A stretch of 64,000 bases of DNA from Mytilus edulis (GCF_963676685.1 NC_092354.1:18606746-18670745), one strand, 5' to 3'; positions 33,601 through 44,875 are shown, counted from the first letter of the stretch. Notes: a model not told the origin generated them from the sequence alone. Program-made: numbers and translations.

Positions 33601-36204
33601 AGTTTGTCTTCACCATAGGTCCGAACTTAGGTCTTAAGGGTCAAACATGCCTACCCCAACTTTTCAAAAGTCTGTCAAAAATTCCCTACGGCAATACTTT
33701 TTTACCCACTAGGTGCAAATGATAGGTAAGGGTCTAAGGTACAATGGGTCAAAAGGTCCAGGTGAGACAACTCATGGTTTGTCCTCACCATGGGTCCAAA
33801 GTTAAATTTAAAAAAAATGCCTTACCCCAATTTTTAAAGGAGTGTAAAAAAATCCCTACGGCAATACTTTTTTAGCCACTAGGTGGAAATGGTAAGTAAT
33901 GGGCTAGGGTCCAATTGGCCAAAAGGTCCAGGTGGGACAACTCATAGTTTGTCTTCACCATAGGTCCGAACTTAGGTCTTAAGGGTCAAACATGCCTACC
34001 CCAAATTTTCAAGTCTGTCAAAAATTCCCTACGGCAATACTTTTTTACCCACTAGGTGCAAATGATAGGTAAGGGTCTTAGGTCCAATGGGTCAAAAGGT
34101 CCAGGTGGGACAACTCATGGTTTGTCCTCACCATGGGTCCAAAGTTAAATTTAAAAAAAATGCCTTACCCCAATTTTTAAAGGAGTGTAAAAAAATCCCT
34201 ACGGCAATACTTTTTTAGCCACTAGGTGGAAATGGTAGGTAATGGGCTAGGGTCCAATTGGCCAAAAGGTCCAGGTGGGACAACTCATAGTTTGTCTTCA
34301 CCATAGGTCCGAACTTAGGTCTTAAGGGTCAAACATGCCTACCCCAAATTTTCAAAAGTCTGCCAAAAATTCCCTACGGCAATACTTTTTTACCCACTAG
34401 GTGCAAATGATAGGTAAGGGTCTTAGATCCAATGGGTCAAAAGGTCCAGGTGGGACAACTCATGGTTTGTCCTCGCCATGGGTCCAAAGTTAAATTTAAA
34501 AAAAATGCCTTACCCCAATTTTTAAAGGAGTGTAAAAAAATCCCTACGGCAATACTTTTTTAGCCACTAGGTGGAAATGGTAGGTAATGGGCTAGGGTCC
34601 AATGGGCCAAAAGGTCCAGGTGGGACAACTCATAGTTTGTCTTCACCATAGGTCCGAACTTAGGTCTTAAGGGTCAAACATGACTACCCCAATTTTTAAA
34701 AGAGTGTTAAAAAATTCCCTACGGCAATACTTTTTCACCCACTAGGTGGAAATGTTATGTAATGGGCTAGGGTCCAATGGGTCAAAAGGTCCAGGTTGGG
34801 ACAACTCATGGTTTGTCCTCACCATGGGTCCAAAGTTAAATTTAAAAAAAAATGCCTTACCCCAATTTTTAAAGAGTGTAAAAAAATCCCAACGGCAATA
34901 CTTTTTTAGCCACTAGGTGGAAATGGTAGGTAATGGGCTAGGGTCCAATGGGCCAAAAGGTCCAGGTGGGACAACTCATAGTTTGTCTTCCCCATAGGTC
35001 CAAACTTAGGTCTTAAGGGTCAAACATGCCTACCCCAAATTTTCAAAAGTATGTCAAAAATTCCCTACGGCAATACTTTTTTACCCACTAGGTGGAAATG
35101 GTATGTAATGGGCTAGGGTCCAATGGGTCAAAAGGTCCAGGTGGGACAACTCATGATTTGTCCTCACCATGGGTCCAAAGTTAAATTTAAAAAAAAATGC
35201 CTTACCCCAATTTTTAAAGAGTGTAAAAAAATCCCAACGGCAATACTTTTTTAGCTACTAGGTGGAAATGGTAGGTAATGGGCTAGGGTCCAATGGGCCA
35301 AAAGGTCCAGGTGGGACAACTCATAGTTTGTCTTCACCATAGGTCCGAACTTAGGTCTTAAGGGTCAAACATGCCTACCCCAAATTTTCAAAAGTCTGTC
35401 AATAATTCCCTACGGCAATACTTTTTTACCCACTAGGTGCAAATGATAGGTAAGGGTCTAAGGTCCAATGGGTCAAAAGGTCCAGGTGGGACAACTTATG
35501 GTTTGTCCTCACCATGGGTCCAAAGTTAAATTAAAAAATAATGCCTTACCCCAATTTTTAAAGGAGTGTAAAAAATCCCTACGGCAATACTTTTTTAGCC
35601 ACTAGGTGGAAATGGTAGGTAATGGGCTAGGGTCCAATGGGCCAAAAGGTCCAGGTGGGACAACTCATAGTTTGTCTTCACCATAGGTCCGAACTTAGGT
35701 CTTAAGGGTCAAACATGCCTACCCCAAATTTTCAAAAGTCTGTCAATAATTCCCTACGGCAATACTTTTTCACCCACTAGGTGCAAATGATAGGTAAGGG
35801 TCTAAGGTCCAATGGGTCAAAAGGTCCAGGTGGGACAACTTATGGTTTGTCCTCACCATGGGTCCAAAGTTAAATTAAAAAAAAATGCCTTACCCCAATT
35901 TTTAAAGGAGTGTAAAAAATCCCTACGGCAATACTTTTTTAGCCACTAGGTGGAAATGGTAGGTAATGGGCTAGGGTCCAATGGACCAAAAGGTCCAGGT
36001 GGGACAACTCATGGTTTGTCTTCACCATAGGTCCGAACTTAGGTCTTAAGGGTCAAACATGCCTACCCCAAATTTTCAAAAGTCTGTCAATAATTCCCTA
36101 CGGCAATACTTTTTACCCACTAGGTGCAAATGATGGGTAAGGGTCTAGGGTCCAATGGGTCAAAAGTCCCAGGTGGGAAAATTTCACCATAGGTCCAAAG
36201 GTAG
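27655..36204 (-). repeat. Right satellite array, inverted relative to the left array
   Basis: About 50 monomers of about 172 bp in A/B dimers, reading as the reverse complement of the left array. Fixed right-arm variants (on the complementary strand: CATTGGACC in B monomers, ACACTCCTTTAAA, AATTTAACTTTGG) distinguish it from the left arm. A 3.1 kb block is duplicated in tandem inside it. Hybrid A/B monomers occur, for example near 28490-28560, 30220-30290 and 33320-33390. Confidence 0.95.
29461..35660 (-). repeat. Tandem duplication of a 3.1 kb satellite block
   Basis: Private variants recur at an offset of 3099-3100 bases: ACAACTGATAG at 29461 and 32560, TTCCCTGCGGC at 30237 and 33337, GTTTGTCTTCCCCATAGG at 31881 and 34981. 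Only isolated differences separate the copies (for example ATGCCTACC/ATGACTACC at 29848/32948 and CAACAC/CAATAC at 31450/34550). The unit is close to nine 345-bp dimers. Exact borders cannot be set because neighbouring dimers are similar. Confidence 0.85.
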
Positions 36205-36835
36205 GTTTCTTTTATAAATTGCTAATTTATATTTTCCGTGCACACCATACATTAAGTACAAACAAATAAACCTTTCGTATAATCAAATGTGAGCGCATTC
36301 CGCTTGCATGTTCAGAAGTAGAATCTTTTGTCAAAACAAATTTGTCTGACAAAGAAATAGCAAAGCACGAGTGCAATTTTCTATTCTTGTAATGCAAAAC
36401 TATTGATACTTTTTAGGAACTACTTGACAGGATGCTGAGACTATGGAAAGCTATTTCTTACAATATAACAAAATTGATTTCTTATGGAAACGTCGATGTC
36501 ATGTAACAACAATTTTGCCAGCATTTAAATAAGTGCATAGCTATTTACTATTCTTCATACACTATTTAAAATTGCGCGCAGCACGCTGTTTGGTATATGA
36601 AAAGCGAATAAAGTAATGATCAGGAAATTACATGTTAATTTGAAGAAAAAAAACATTAAATAGTGTCTTCGGCTACTCACTCATATATAAAAACAGATTA
36701 TTTTGTGATTATATGATTGATAAAAACATTTAAAGTACGTTTGAATCTTATGCAACTTTTGGGTTTATAGACATATCTGAAAACTGGCTGCCAGCGAAGT
36801 GGCTGCTGGCGAGTGGCTGCTAGCTTGAGCCTGGT
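36205..36835 (-). repeat. Right outer terminal inverted repeat (non-satellite part)
   Basis: Reverse complement of 10207-10800, ending GCTTGAGCCTGGT. It matches over its whole length at roughly 90 percent by eye and carries one extra segment of about 60 bases at 36502-36560. No coding capacity seen. Confidence 0.85.
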
Positions 36836-36844
36836 CTCTACTCC
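36836..36844 (+). repeat. Target-site duplication, right copy (CTCTACTCC)
   Basis: Directly abuts the right end of the composite element and is identical to 10198-10206. Confidence 0.75.
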
Positions 36845-37412
36845 ATAGATTTTTCTTAAAAGACTATATGTTGTTGATACATATTTTTTCGTTATAATGA
36901 TGCAAAATACCGACTTCGTTTTTACGGTATACTTCGAATCATTTAAAGTAGCGTTCTTTGTGAAAAAAAATCCAACAAAACGTCGAAATAATCGTAACGT
37001 TATCGCGTTGCAGGCCGTAAAACGTTGATTTTTGACGTTTTTCAATACCAACAAGGTAACAAATTGATTATTAGACAAAAAACGAAGTCGGTGACCCTAT
37101 GATTATTTTATATCATTAGAACAGAAATTTATGTGTCAACAATATATAGTTTTTTAAGAAAAATCTATGGAGTGGAATTAGAGATTTGGCGATTTTAAGA
37201 CAAATTTTAGGAGGTTTTTCGCCGATTTTATGTGCTTTCTATACAAAATATTCACCCATATCAAAAGAAATCAATCTGCAATTTTTCAGATAATAAAAGA
37301 GATAAATGTATTATTTTTTCGATTTTCAGTTGTAGTTTAACGAGCCAAGGCTGTATGCAAATTTTTAGCAAAATCTGCGACATAGCCCATTTACTGTTTC
37401 TTGACCTTAATT
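36845..37412 (+). repeat. Centre and right arm of the older palindromic repeat (P)
   Basis: Internal inverted pairs: ATAGATTTTTCTTAAAA (36845) with TTTTTTAAGAAAAATCTAT (37150), ACTATATGTTGTTGATACATA (36864) with TATGTGTCAACAATATATAGT (about 37131), and ACCGACTTCGTTTTT (36909) with AAAAAACGAAGTCGGT (about 37077). The outer arm 37165-37412 is the inverted partner of 9960-10206. The 126-codon minus-strand frame at 36698-37078 crosses the border of the composite element and is judged spurious. Confidence 0.75.
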
Positions 37413-37630
37413 AAATGTTAATCATATATACGAAAATAGACTTATTTTATTAGGTTTACATCTTTCCAGATGGATATTGCTTTATAAATAAGCTAGGCAC
37501 ATAAATGCCAGTGCTTGTTTGTCTGAGTGATATATCATTCTATAATATATATACTTTGATATTTCAGAAGCTGACAAAATGGAACCAAAGGTAAAAGCTT
37601 AAACTTGATTGACAAAAATAAAATTATAAA

Positions 37631-37800
37631 AAAGAAGATGTGGTATGATTGCCAATGAGACAACTGTCAACAAGAGACCAAAATGACACAGGTATTAACA
37701 ACTATGGGTCACTCACTGTACGGTCTTCAACAATGAGCAAAGCCTATACCGAATAGTCAGCTATAAAAGGCAATGACGTAAACGTAATCAGGAAGAAAAC
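37631..37800 (+). repeat. Interspersed repeat family R1
   Basis: A good copy: GAAGATGTGGTATGATTGCC, CAATGAGACAACTGTC, AAGAGACCAAAATGACAC, TACGGTCTTCAACAATGAGC and CAGCTATAAAAGGCA in order. Located in intron 1 of crystallin-aerolysin copy 1. Confidence 0.8.
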
Positions 37801-38302
37801 TTTTCAAAAAATTGTTTTCTTGCTTAAAATGTGTACTTTTTGTTTTTTAAATAATAAAATTCTTACCTACATGTACCATCCTAAACTTGCTAGGCTTGGG
37901 TAGACAACATTATAAATGCTGAGTTTGAAAGATTCAATAAGGTGTACACAACAAATGTTCTTTAAAATAAAAAATATAATGCTTACGGTAGATCAGAGGT
38001 GTTTTTTCCTGGGCATCTCTGGTGGACATATTACTTTTTTAGTGTTACATTGTAAGAATAAATAAACTACACATAGAATAAGTGTCCTTAATTGTACATT
38101 AATTATTTTACCCCCCTTCCCCTCCCAAAAAAAAAATGAAATCAAGGGTAGATAATTATATTAGATAGGACAATTCGTGTTAGGTTTTTTTCAAGAAAAA
38201 AAGGATCTTCTCCCCCTATTTTTATTTAATAATATTTATAAAAAGAATAATAAAAAATAATTCTTCCGTCCAGTTTTAACCAATTATGTTACCTCACAAC
38301 GG

Positions 38303-40138
38303 TATATATGTCGTGTACAAGTTGCGATTTTGTACAGGTTATAACATGTACAAAAATATTGTACATGTTATAACTTGTATGATGCAAAAATACAAGTTAT
38401 AACATGTACAAAAGTACCCCATACATGTTATAACCTGTACAAAATATTGCTTAAAAATGGTTTTAACTTGTACAAAAGTTAAAATAAATCTTAAAGAAGT
38501 AAAATATACATTTAAATTCACCAATGCATAAAGAACAACAATAAATAGGCCAGAACGTGTCTTTTTCTGTTAAGGACAATGATCACAAAGTTTCAGAAAT
38601 ATATGTTTCATGAATAATGTTGGCAAAATGTGTTTTCATGTAATTGTATGTTTATGCAGTCCATCATGGTTGAAATAAGTGTGAAACTATTTATTAGAAG
38701 CTTGCATTCCTCAATGACAATTACATTAGATACTAGTTTCTAAATCCTTCCAACAAATTTAAGATCGATTTTTTATAATTTTGGGAAATACTCCCCCCTC
38801 TCATGTTTATAACATGCAAAGACTAAAACAATGTCGTATATGCTTACTATGTAAAAGCAAGAGAGAGCTGAAATAGTTTTCATTGGACCAGGCTTCATTA
38901 TCAATATCTTTGGATCTATTCTTCAACGTTGTTGGCCTTTAGCATGACTTATGTCAATTTATAACTCACTTTTTGTTTATAAACTATAATATCATTGCAT
39001 GAGGCGATTGTCATTTTGATGTTTTAAATATATATCATTTACTTTGAAAGCATTTATTGGTAGTCACTTTAAAAGTAAAAAAAAACGTATATTTACCTCA
39101 TCAACAGACAGTAATTCTATATCATTCTTAAAGATTACTTTGTACTTTTGAGATCAACACTGACTGATTCAATATTCATAGGGAGAATAATTTAACGGCT
39201 GATTTAAGTAGCGGTAACAGGAAAGACATGTACCTCCTGTACGCAGATTCGATTTAGTTTGTAGATAATATGTTACATACAATGATATAGAAGCTACGAT
39301 TTTTCGTTAAAGTAATATTAACGTTCTTAAAAAGTACCGTTTGCAGATATCAAGCCGATCAGAAAATCGCAAAAAAATCATTTGAATTGTGATTTTCTGA
39401 CACTGTACGCAGACAAATACCCCCAAAATGGGTCTTAAATGCAGTATAATCTTATCAAAAAAGATGTAAGATTTATTGAAAACGACCCATATATCTTAGG
39501 TCTTATGATTCTCTTATGCCTATCTATGGACTTATCTTTATTTGATGAATTATAATTGTGAGTGTCCCCTTTGAATGCAATAGTAAAATACTTTCATTCT
39601 AGTTGACACTTAAAGACATAAGAGGATATCCAGGATAGATGTGTCTACAATTAAATTGAAAATTGAAATTGGGTATGTGTCTTACGACAACAACCCGCAA
39701 ATGGAGCAGACAACATCCAAAGACTACAAATAAATGCTTTCAAAGTAAATGATATATATTTAAAACATCAAAATGACATTCGCCTCATGCAATGATATTA
39801 TAGTTTAAAAACAAAAAGTGACATAAGTCATACTGAAGGCCAAACATGTTGAAGAATAGATCCAAAGATATTGATATAAAGATATATTAGCCTTATTTAT
39901 TGTTGTTCTTTATGCATTGGTGAATTTAAATGTATATTTTACTTCTTTAAGATTTATTTTAAATTTTGTACAAGTTAAAACCATTTTTAAGCAATATTTT
40001 GTACAGGTTATAACATGTATGGGGTACTTTTGTACATGTTATAACTTGTATTTTTGCATCATGCAAGTTATAACATGTACAATATTTTTGTACATGTTAT
40101 AACCTGTACAAAATCGCAACTTGTACACGACATATATA
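38303..40138. mobile_element. 1.8 kb palindromic DNA element with GTTATAAC subrepeats
   Basis: The ends TATATATGTCGTGTACAAG and its complement mark the borders. The arms are 38303-38550 with 39893-40138, and 38880-39065 with 39727-39892. The left arm carries about 330 extra bases (38551-38879) not present in the right arm, and a central 660 bases (39066-39726) is not inverted. The outer arms hold five or more copies of GTTATAAC(A/T/C)TGTAC in alternating orientation. The mirror-image 61-codon frames at 38339 and 39917 are consequences of the palindrome, not genes. Located in intron 1 of copy 1. Confidence 0.85.
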
Positions 40139-40198
40139 TTATAATTTCTCTTAACATTTACATAAAATAACTATAGTTTCATTGATTTCAATGTATTC

Positions 40199-40226
40199 TA
40201 ACAACAACAACAACAACAACAACAAA
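40199..40226 (+). repeat. (AAC)n microsatellite
   Basis: About nine AAC units in a row. Confidence 0.9.
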
Positions 40227-40294
40227 ACAAGATAAGTGACCCCTAGTTTTTCTGTTGTAATTTGAGATTACATCTTGTATTATTTTAATTTTAG

Positions 40295-40505
40295 TTTCTT
40301 GTGTACAATTTGGAAATTAGTATGCCGTTCATTATCACTGAACTGGTATATATTTGTTAAGGGGCCAGCTGAAGGACGCCTCCTTGTGCGGGAATTTCTC
40401 GCTACATTGAAGACCTGTTGGTGACCTTCTGCTGTTGTTTTTTAATTTGGTCGGGTTGCTGTCTCTTTGACACATTCCCCATTTCCATTCTCAATTTTAT
40501 TATCA
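40295..40505 (+). repeat. Interspersed repeat family R2
   Basis: Carries TTTCTTGTGTACAATTTGG, GGCCAGCTGAAGGACGCC, GGGAATTTCTCGCTACATTG and CATTCCCCATTTCCATTCTC in order. Other copies lie at 45805, 46195, 51985 and 55880, all on the plus strand. Confidence 0.8.
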
Positions 40506-43500
40506 ACTCAGAATAATAAGACTTTTACTGATAGACCTTTAATAACCACCATTCGTAACTCAATTCTTTTATTACTTCGAGCAAATAATGCTCATTAGTA
40601 CAAATATAATATATATGCAAATACAAATATATCATAAATTAATACATAAAACATTCATAATTGATAAATGAATACATCCGAGAAGAATAATGATCTATAA
40701 TCATAATTAGTATTGGTAACTTATAACATGTCTGTTCTAACGTCATGCATGCTGTTCCTACAACCCCTATGATTTAAAACAGAATCTTTGAAATTTCCTC
40801 CGCAAAACAAAATAAAATGTTAACAAACACTAACCAATATAAAAGCTAATTCAGTATATGTTTTCCTTTATGTTCTTATAGGTCTTGGTCATATGCTTAG
40901 TACTATCTAGTATATTTGAGGATTAAAACAAAAAAGGAATGTGAAAAAAACGGATGTCCAACGTTACATTTTTTAGCAACTGTTATATCTCTTATGTATA
41001 GTGATCCTATTTCTTATTCTTTGATCTTCCCGAAACTTGGCAGAAACAACGAAGTGTGTCAGTTCTTGAATAAAATAAAGCCGTTCTTGTGTCGACTGAT
41101 TTCGTTTGACTCGATGGCTGCATATTAAGCTGGAATAAGAAAAATGTCCAATGACGTTTTCCGTTGACTTAACGGTTGAAAGGTAGTTTTAAAAGTTGAC
41201 ATAGCTAAAAATGTCTAGAAAATGTGAGATAATTATAACATCTACCGAAAGAACAAACATTTGCCTCATTGTTCGTGAGTTCAAAAATTGTAGATTCTAT
41301 AAAACCATCTCTACACAGTCGTTTTTCAAGCGGTAGCCATTTTGTCCAAGTTGATATTTCATTTGACCAAGCAATTAATGCGGGTTTTAAACCTGATATT
41401 TCAATAAGTAATTAATAATTTACCAAAACAAAAGTTAGATACACGAAAAGAACATAAAGTCTACATTTTTTTTTTATTAACTGCATGTTTGGGTCTTACA
41501 GGAATAAAATGCTACGAAATATTACAAAACGGTAGCCATTTTGTCCATACGTCGAAAAATGCAAACAAACGCAATTTTTTTCGACGTTACATGTGCAAAA
41601 TGTGTTCCATTGTATATTCCTGATACATGAAACGGAGGTAACTGAAAGACGTATCGGAAACAGCGACCATAACAGTTTCATTGAATTAATGCAACCCCGT
41701 ATAATACGGACGATTCAGGAGAAGATTAGTACATTTTAGAAGCATGCAAGCAACTTCAGATGACTGGGAAAACAATTTTCAAGATAGGGTTATAACTTCA
41801 TTTTATTTAATGGTTGTATTTCGACAAATTATGTGTCAAGCAAATCTTTTTAATACTATTCAACTCAAATTAATCAAGGGTAAATATGTTTTATTTACTT
41901 GGAGAGTGTCGGATATATTTGTATAAGAGTTGAATCGAGATATGAAAAATTTACAATGACAGATGATATGCACCATGCAATTTTAGCAGTCTGCGATTGA
42001 AGTTTTGTTATAATTCATTTATTGAAAACCGTATACGTCTGTCCCATTTTTCCTTCCTTCAAATTCATTACTTACGACAATACTGTTAACATTTTAAGGT
42101 GAATTAAGGGTAAAAATTATTTGCTCGATTTCCACAATGGTAAATAGACATCACAAAATTAATAGAGACAGATTTAGAATCAACCAACTACATAAAAAAA
42201 AAAAGCAAATGAAACTTGCAAATTGAATAAATGTTCGTCAAAAGTTTCAGAAAACTCTCTTTGACGTCGTGGTGGTGTAACGTCGTGTTGTAGGAACATC
42301 GTGCGCAACGTTTCTATGTTTAAATGCACGGAAAAGAAATTTACAATTGTTACATATGTCTTTTTCATTTTCTGTGCTCAACAACTGTAAGTTTAAATGA
42401 CGATGGACGCAATTAAATTAAACTTCTGACAATGCATTTCATTAAAAAAAGTGCATTCAACATAGTTGATGAATTTTGTTTAAGGTTCAGTGGCAAATAT
42501 TTCATTATAAAGACACAAACATGATAATGTCATTTGAAAATGCACTGAGAGTTGTACAAGACCAACACTCTTTGCCAGATTTTTAGTTCACAAGGTTTTG
42601 AACATTGAACATGAAATTGTGTTATCCTAGCTGCATTCGTAATAACTCGGCTGATTCCGTACCTTCATCTAACGAAGGAGAGTAGCGGATTCACCCGAGA
42701 ATTGCCGATTGATCCTAGCTGGGCATAATATTCTTACTCTAACCTGATAAGTATTTTGGATAAATTCCTTATATTATAATATGTATTTATTCTAATTGAA
42801 GATAACGCTGTACGAACACATCAGTTATGGTGGAAGAAGCCAAGATTTTACAGAATCCTGTCCCGATTTAGATGAGTACGACTTTGATGACATCACATCA
42901 AGTGCAAAATGCAACAGAGGGGTGTAAGTAGTAGTTTGCTGTCACTGTGCACCATAGTTTAACATAGAAAACCATTGGAAAAAAACAGAGAACCCTCTAT
43001 GTAACAAAAACACTGTCAACATAAAAATATACTATCCACACTGATCTGTGTCCACACTTGTTTTATAAAGTTCGGTTCTGTATCAAGGAGCATCAAGATT
43101 TACCCTTGTTCGTCTGTACTTCCGTACCTCTACCCGTTCGTAGGTTCCAAAGTTGGTTTCCGTTCTCTAACTTTAGTTTAAAAAATCCACATAAAATATT
43201 GAATGATTCAATGAATAATTCATTTTTCATATGAATTATATTCGGATTTGTAACTTCATTTGTGATTTTTAATTGATTGTTTAAGGTGGATACTCTACTC
43301 AGAAAAATATTACCAAGGAAATATTTTCGTCGTGCAGGATGGCGAAGATTATAATGACAATCTCTGTGATAATTTCAATGACTATGCATCATCTATAAGA
43401 TTGCTGGACAATTTTGTAAGTATGGAGTAACTTTCATCTAGAGTGACATTAAAATTATTTATCCACATTTTATAAAAGAGAGGCGAAAAATATCAAAGGG

Positions 43501-43611
43501 ACATTCCAACTCATAATTCAAAAATTTACTGACATTGCCATGGTAAAAACGGACAATTTTTGAAACAGAAATAACAGTATGCAAACACAATATCTAATGA
43601 TTAGCAAACAT

Positions 43612-43742
43612 ATATAGCTGACTATGCGGTATGGGCTTTGCTCATTGTTGAAGGCCGTACGGTGACCTATAGTTGTTAATGTCTGTGTCATTTTGTTCTT
43701 TTGTGGATAGTTGTCTCATTGGCAACCCTACCACATCTTTTG
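43612..43742 (-). repeat. Interspersed repeat family R1, minus orientation
   Basis: Reverse complement of the 37631 copy, from GACTATGCGGTATGGGC to CCTACCACATCTTTT. Intron 3 of crystallin-aerolysin copy 1. Confidence 0.8.
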
Positions 43743-43964
43743 TATATCTTATAATGTATTCTTTAATTAATTTTAAAAACAAAGCTGACAATCAAATGAT
43801 GAAAATTAACTTTTTTGGATATAAAGAAAAATCAATCTAAACAGTACGGTACAACCACATCGTTGTTATTTAGATAATATACTAAATAGAATGTGAGTAG
43901 ACTGTCGATAACATTATGTCATAAATACATCTTTTTGAATTCCTTTTTTTAGGATTTTACTGAG

Positions 43965-44150
43965 CCATTTATCGCCCCCTTCCGACAGACTATCATCGTT
44001 TCCTCAAGACCATACTCTCAAATTGTGTCAAGGGAGAGCCGAAAATTAAGTCCCTGAAATTTTCTCCCCGCAGCTGTGATCGAACCAGGAACCTTTGTGT
44101 TAGTAGTTCGATGCACTTACCACTTAAACACGACTCTCTTCCTGGTAACT
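43965..44150 (-). mobile_element. tRNA-headed SINE, minus strand, truncated
   Basis: On the minus strand it reads AACACAAAGGTTCCTGGTTCGA (B-box region), then AAATTTCAGGGA and CTCTCCCTTGACAC, and GAAACGATGATAGTC, matching the SINE at 48251. It lies where the fourth exon of copy 1 should continue and is the likely cause or scar of that loss. Confidence 0.75.
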
Positions 44151-44270
44151 GACCACTTACGCATTTTTACACCATTAGACAATTATCATCTGTGAGCAGA
44201 AGCTCGCAGTTTCACTTGTTTTATTATATTTAATGTCTAGTTTATTAACAACAAGTTTATTAACAGAAGG

Positions 44271-44875
44271 GCGGACGAGTGGTCTAAGTAGTTACTACTG
44301 TAATCACTAGCCAGTCAACGCTGAGGTTGTGAGTTCGAACTCCGCTTGTGCGGTTGTACTCTACTCAAATCTTAATTGACAAGGATTATAGCCCGGTGAC
44401 CAAAGTCGGAATTACGAAACTTTAATCGTCAAAAATGGTATCCTTGTATTCGGAGATATGCGTACTTTGAGATTCTTTTGGTCGTCAAAAGAAAGTATGG
44501 TGCAGTTTTTCAGACATCTTGATCAAATGTCACATGTTGTATTCAAGGGGAAAAAATTGAATATTTAACTCCAATTTAAAGGCTCTTTTTACAGTAGAAT
44601 GATTGAAAACATGAATCTATTTTCTTCCTTATTAAATTTTTCATATAAAAAGTAGAAACCCATCATTAAATGAGATTTCCGAACACTCATATGCGACTTT
44701 AGAAAAAGGGGGGTAGTTTTCAGTTTTATTGTCAGTTTTCCTATCGAAGGTCTGTGGTTTTCTCCAGGCTCTCAAGCTTCCTCCACCAATAAAAACTGGC
44801 CGCCACGAAAAAGCCTAAAAAACGGAGCTTAGAAAAGGTGTTAAAACACCAAAAATCAAAAATCAAATTACAAAG
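44271..44875 (+). mobile_element. Second tRNA-headed SINE family, interrupted
   Basis: The head 44271-44350 has an A-box-like GAGTGGTCTAAGTAG and a B-box GGTTGTGAGTTCGAACTCC. The tail 44750-44875 has GTTTTCTCCAGGCTCTCAAG, CTTCCTCCACCAATAAAAAC and GGTGTTAAAACACC, a SINE 3' end seen in molluscs. About 300 unrelated AT-rich bases lie between head and tail, probably a later insertion. Confidence 0.6.

Larger units (their letters stand above)
10207..36835 (+). mobile_element. Composite foldback-like element with satellite arms and Polinton core
   Basis: A 26.6 kb unit whose ends are perfect inverted repeats (ACCAGGCTCAAGCTAGCAGC at left, its complement at right) flanked by the direct duplication CTCTACTCC. 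Each arm has about 600 bp of unique inverted terminal sequence, then a satellite array in inverted orientation relative to the other arm. Between them lies about 10.7 kb with Polinton/Maverick-type genes. Long inverted arms of tandem repeats with 9-bp duplications are the hallmark of Drosophila Foldback (FB) elements, which can carry unrelated internal DNA (NOF). Polintons themselves usually have single-copy TIRs and 5-6 bp duplications. No transposase of the FB/Mutator type is seen, so the element is probably non-autonomous. Confidence 0.75.

Noticed and set aside
10801..36204. The two regular arrays as CRISPR-like or centromeric arrays
   Set aside because: Units are contiguous, without spacers, in opposite orientations around a transposon core, and bounded by element-specific inverted tips. 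The arrays are part of a mobile element, and nothing suggests CRISPR or a centromere.
10198..36844. A typical Polinton with a 6-bp duplication (TACTCC)
   Set aside because: The match between the flanks continues to nine bases (CTCTACTCC) flush with perfect tips. A 6-bp duplication with three chance matches cannot be fully excluded, so the 9-bp reading is preferred but not certain.
36698..37078. A 126-codon minus-strand frame
   Set aside because: It crosses the border between the composite element and its target palindrome and has no recognisable motif.
38339..40102. Two near-identical 61-codon frames at 38339 (minus) and 39917 (plus) as a duplicated gene
   Set aside because: They are mirror images created by the arms of the palindromic element. 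The frames are low in complexity and without start context or motifs.
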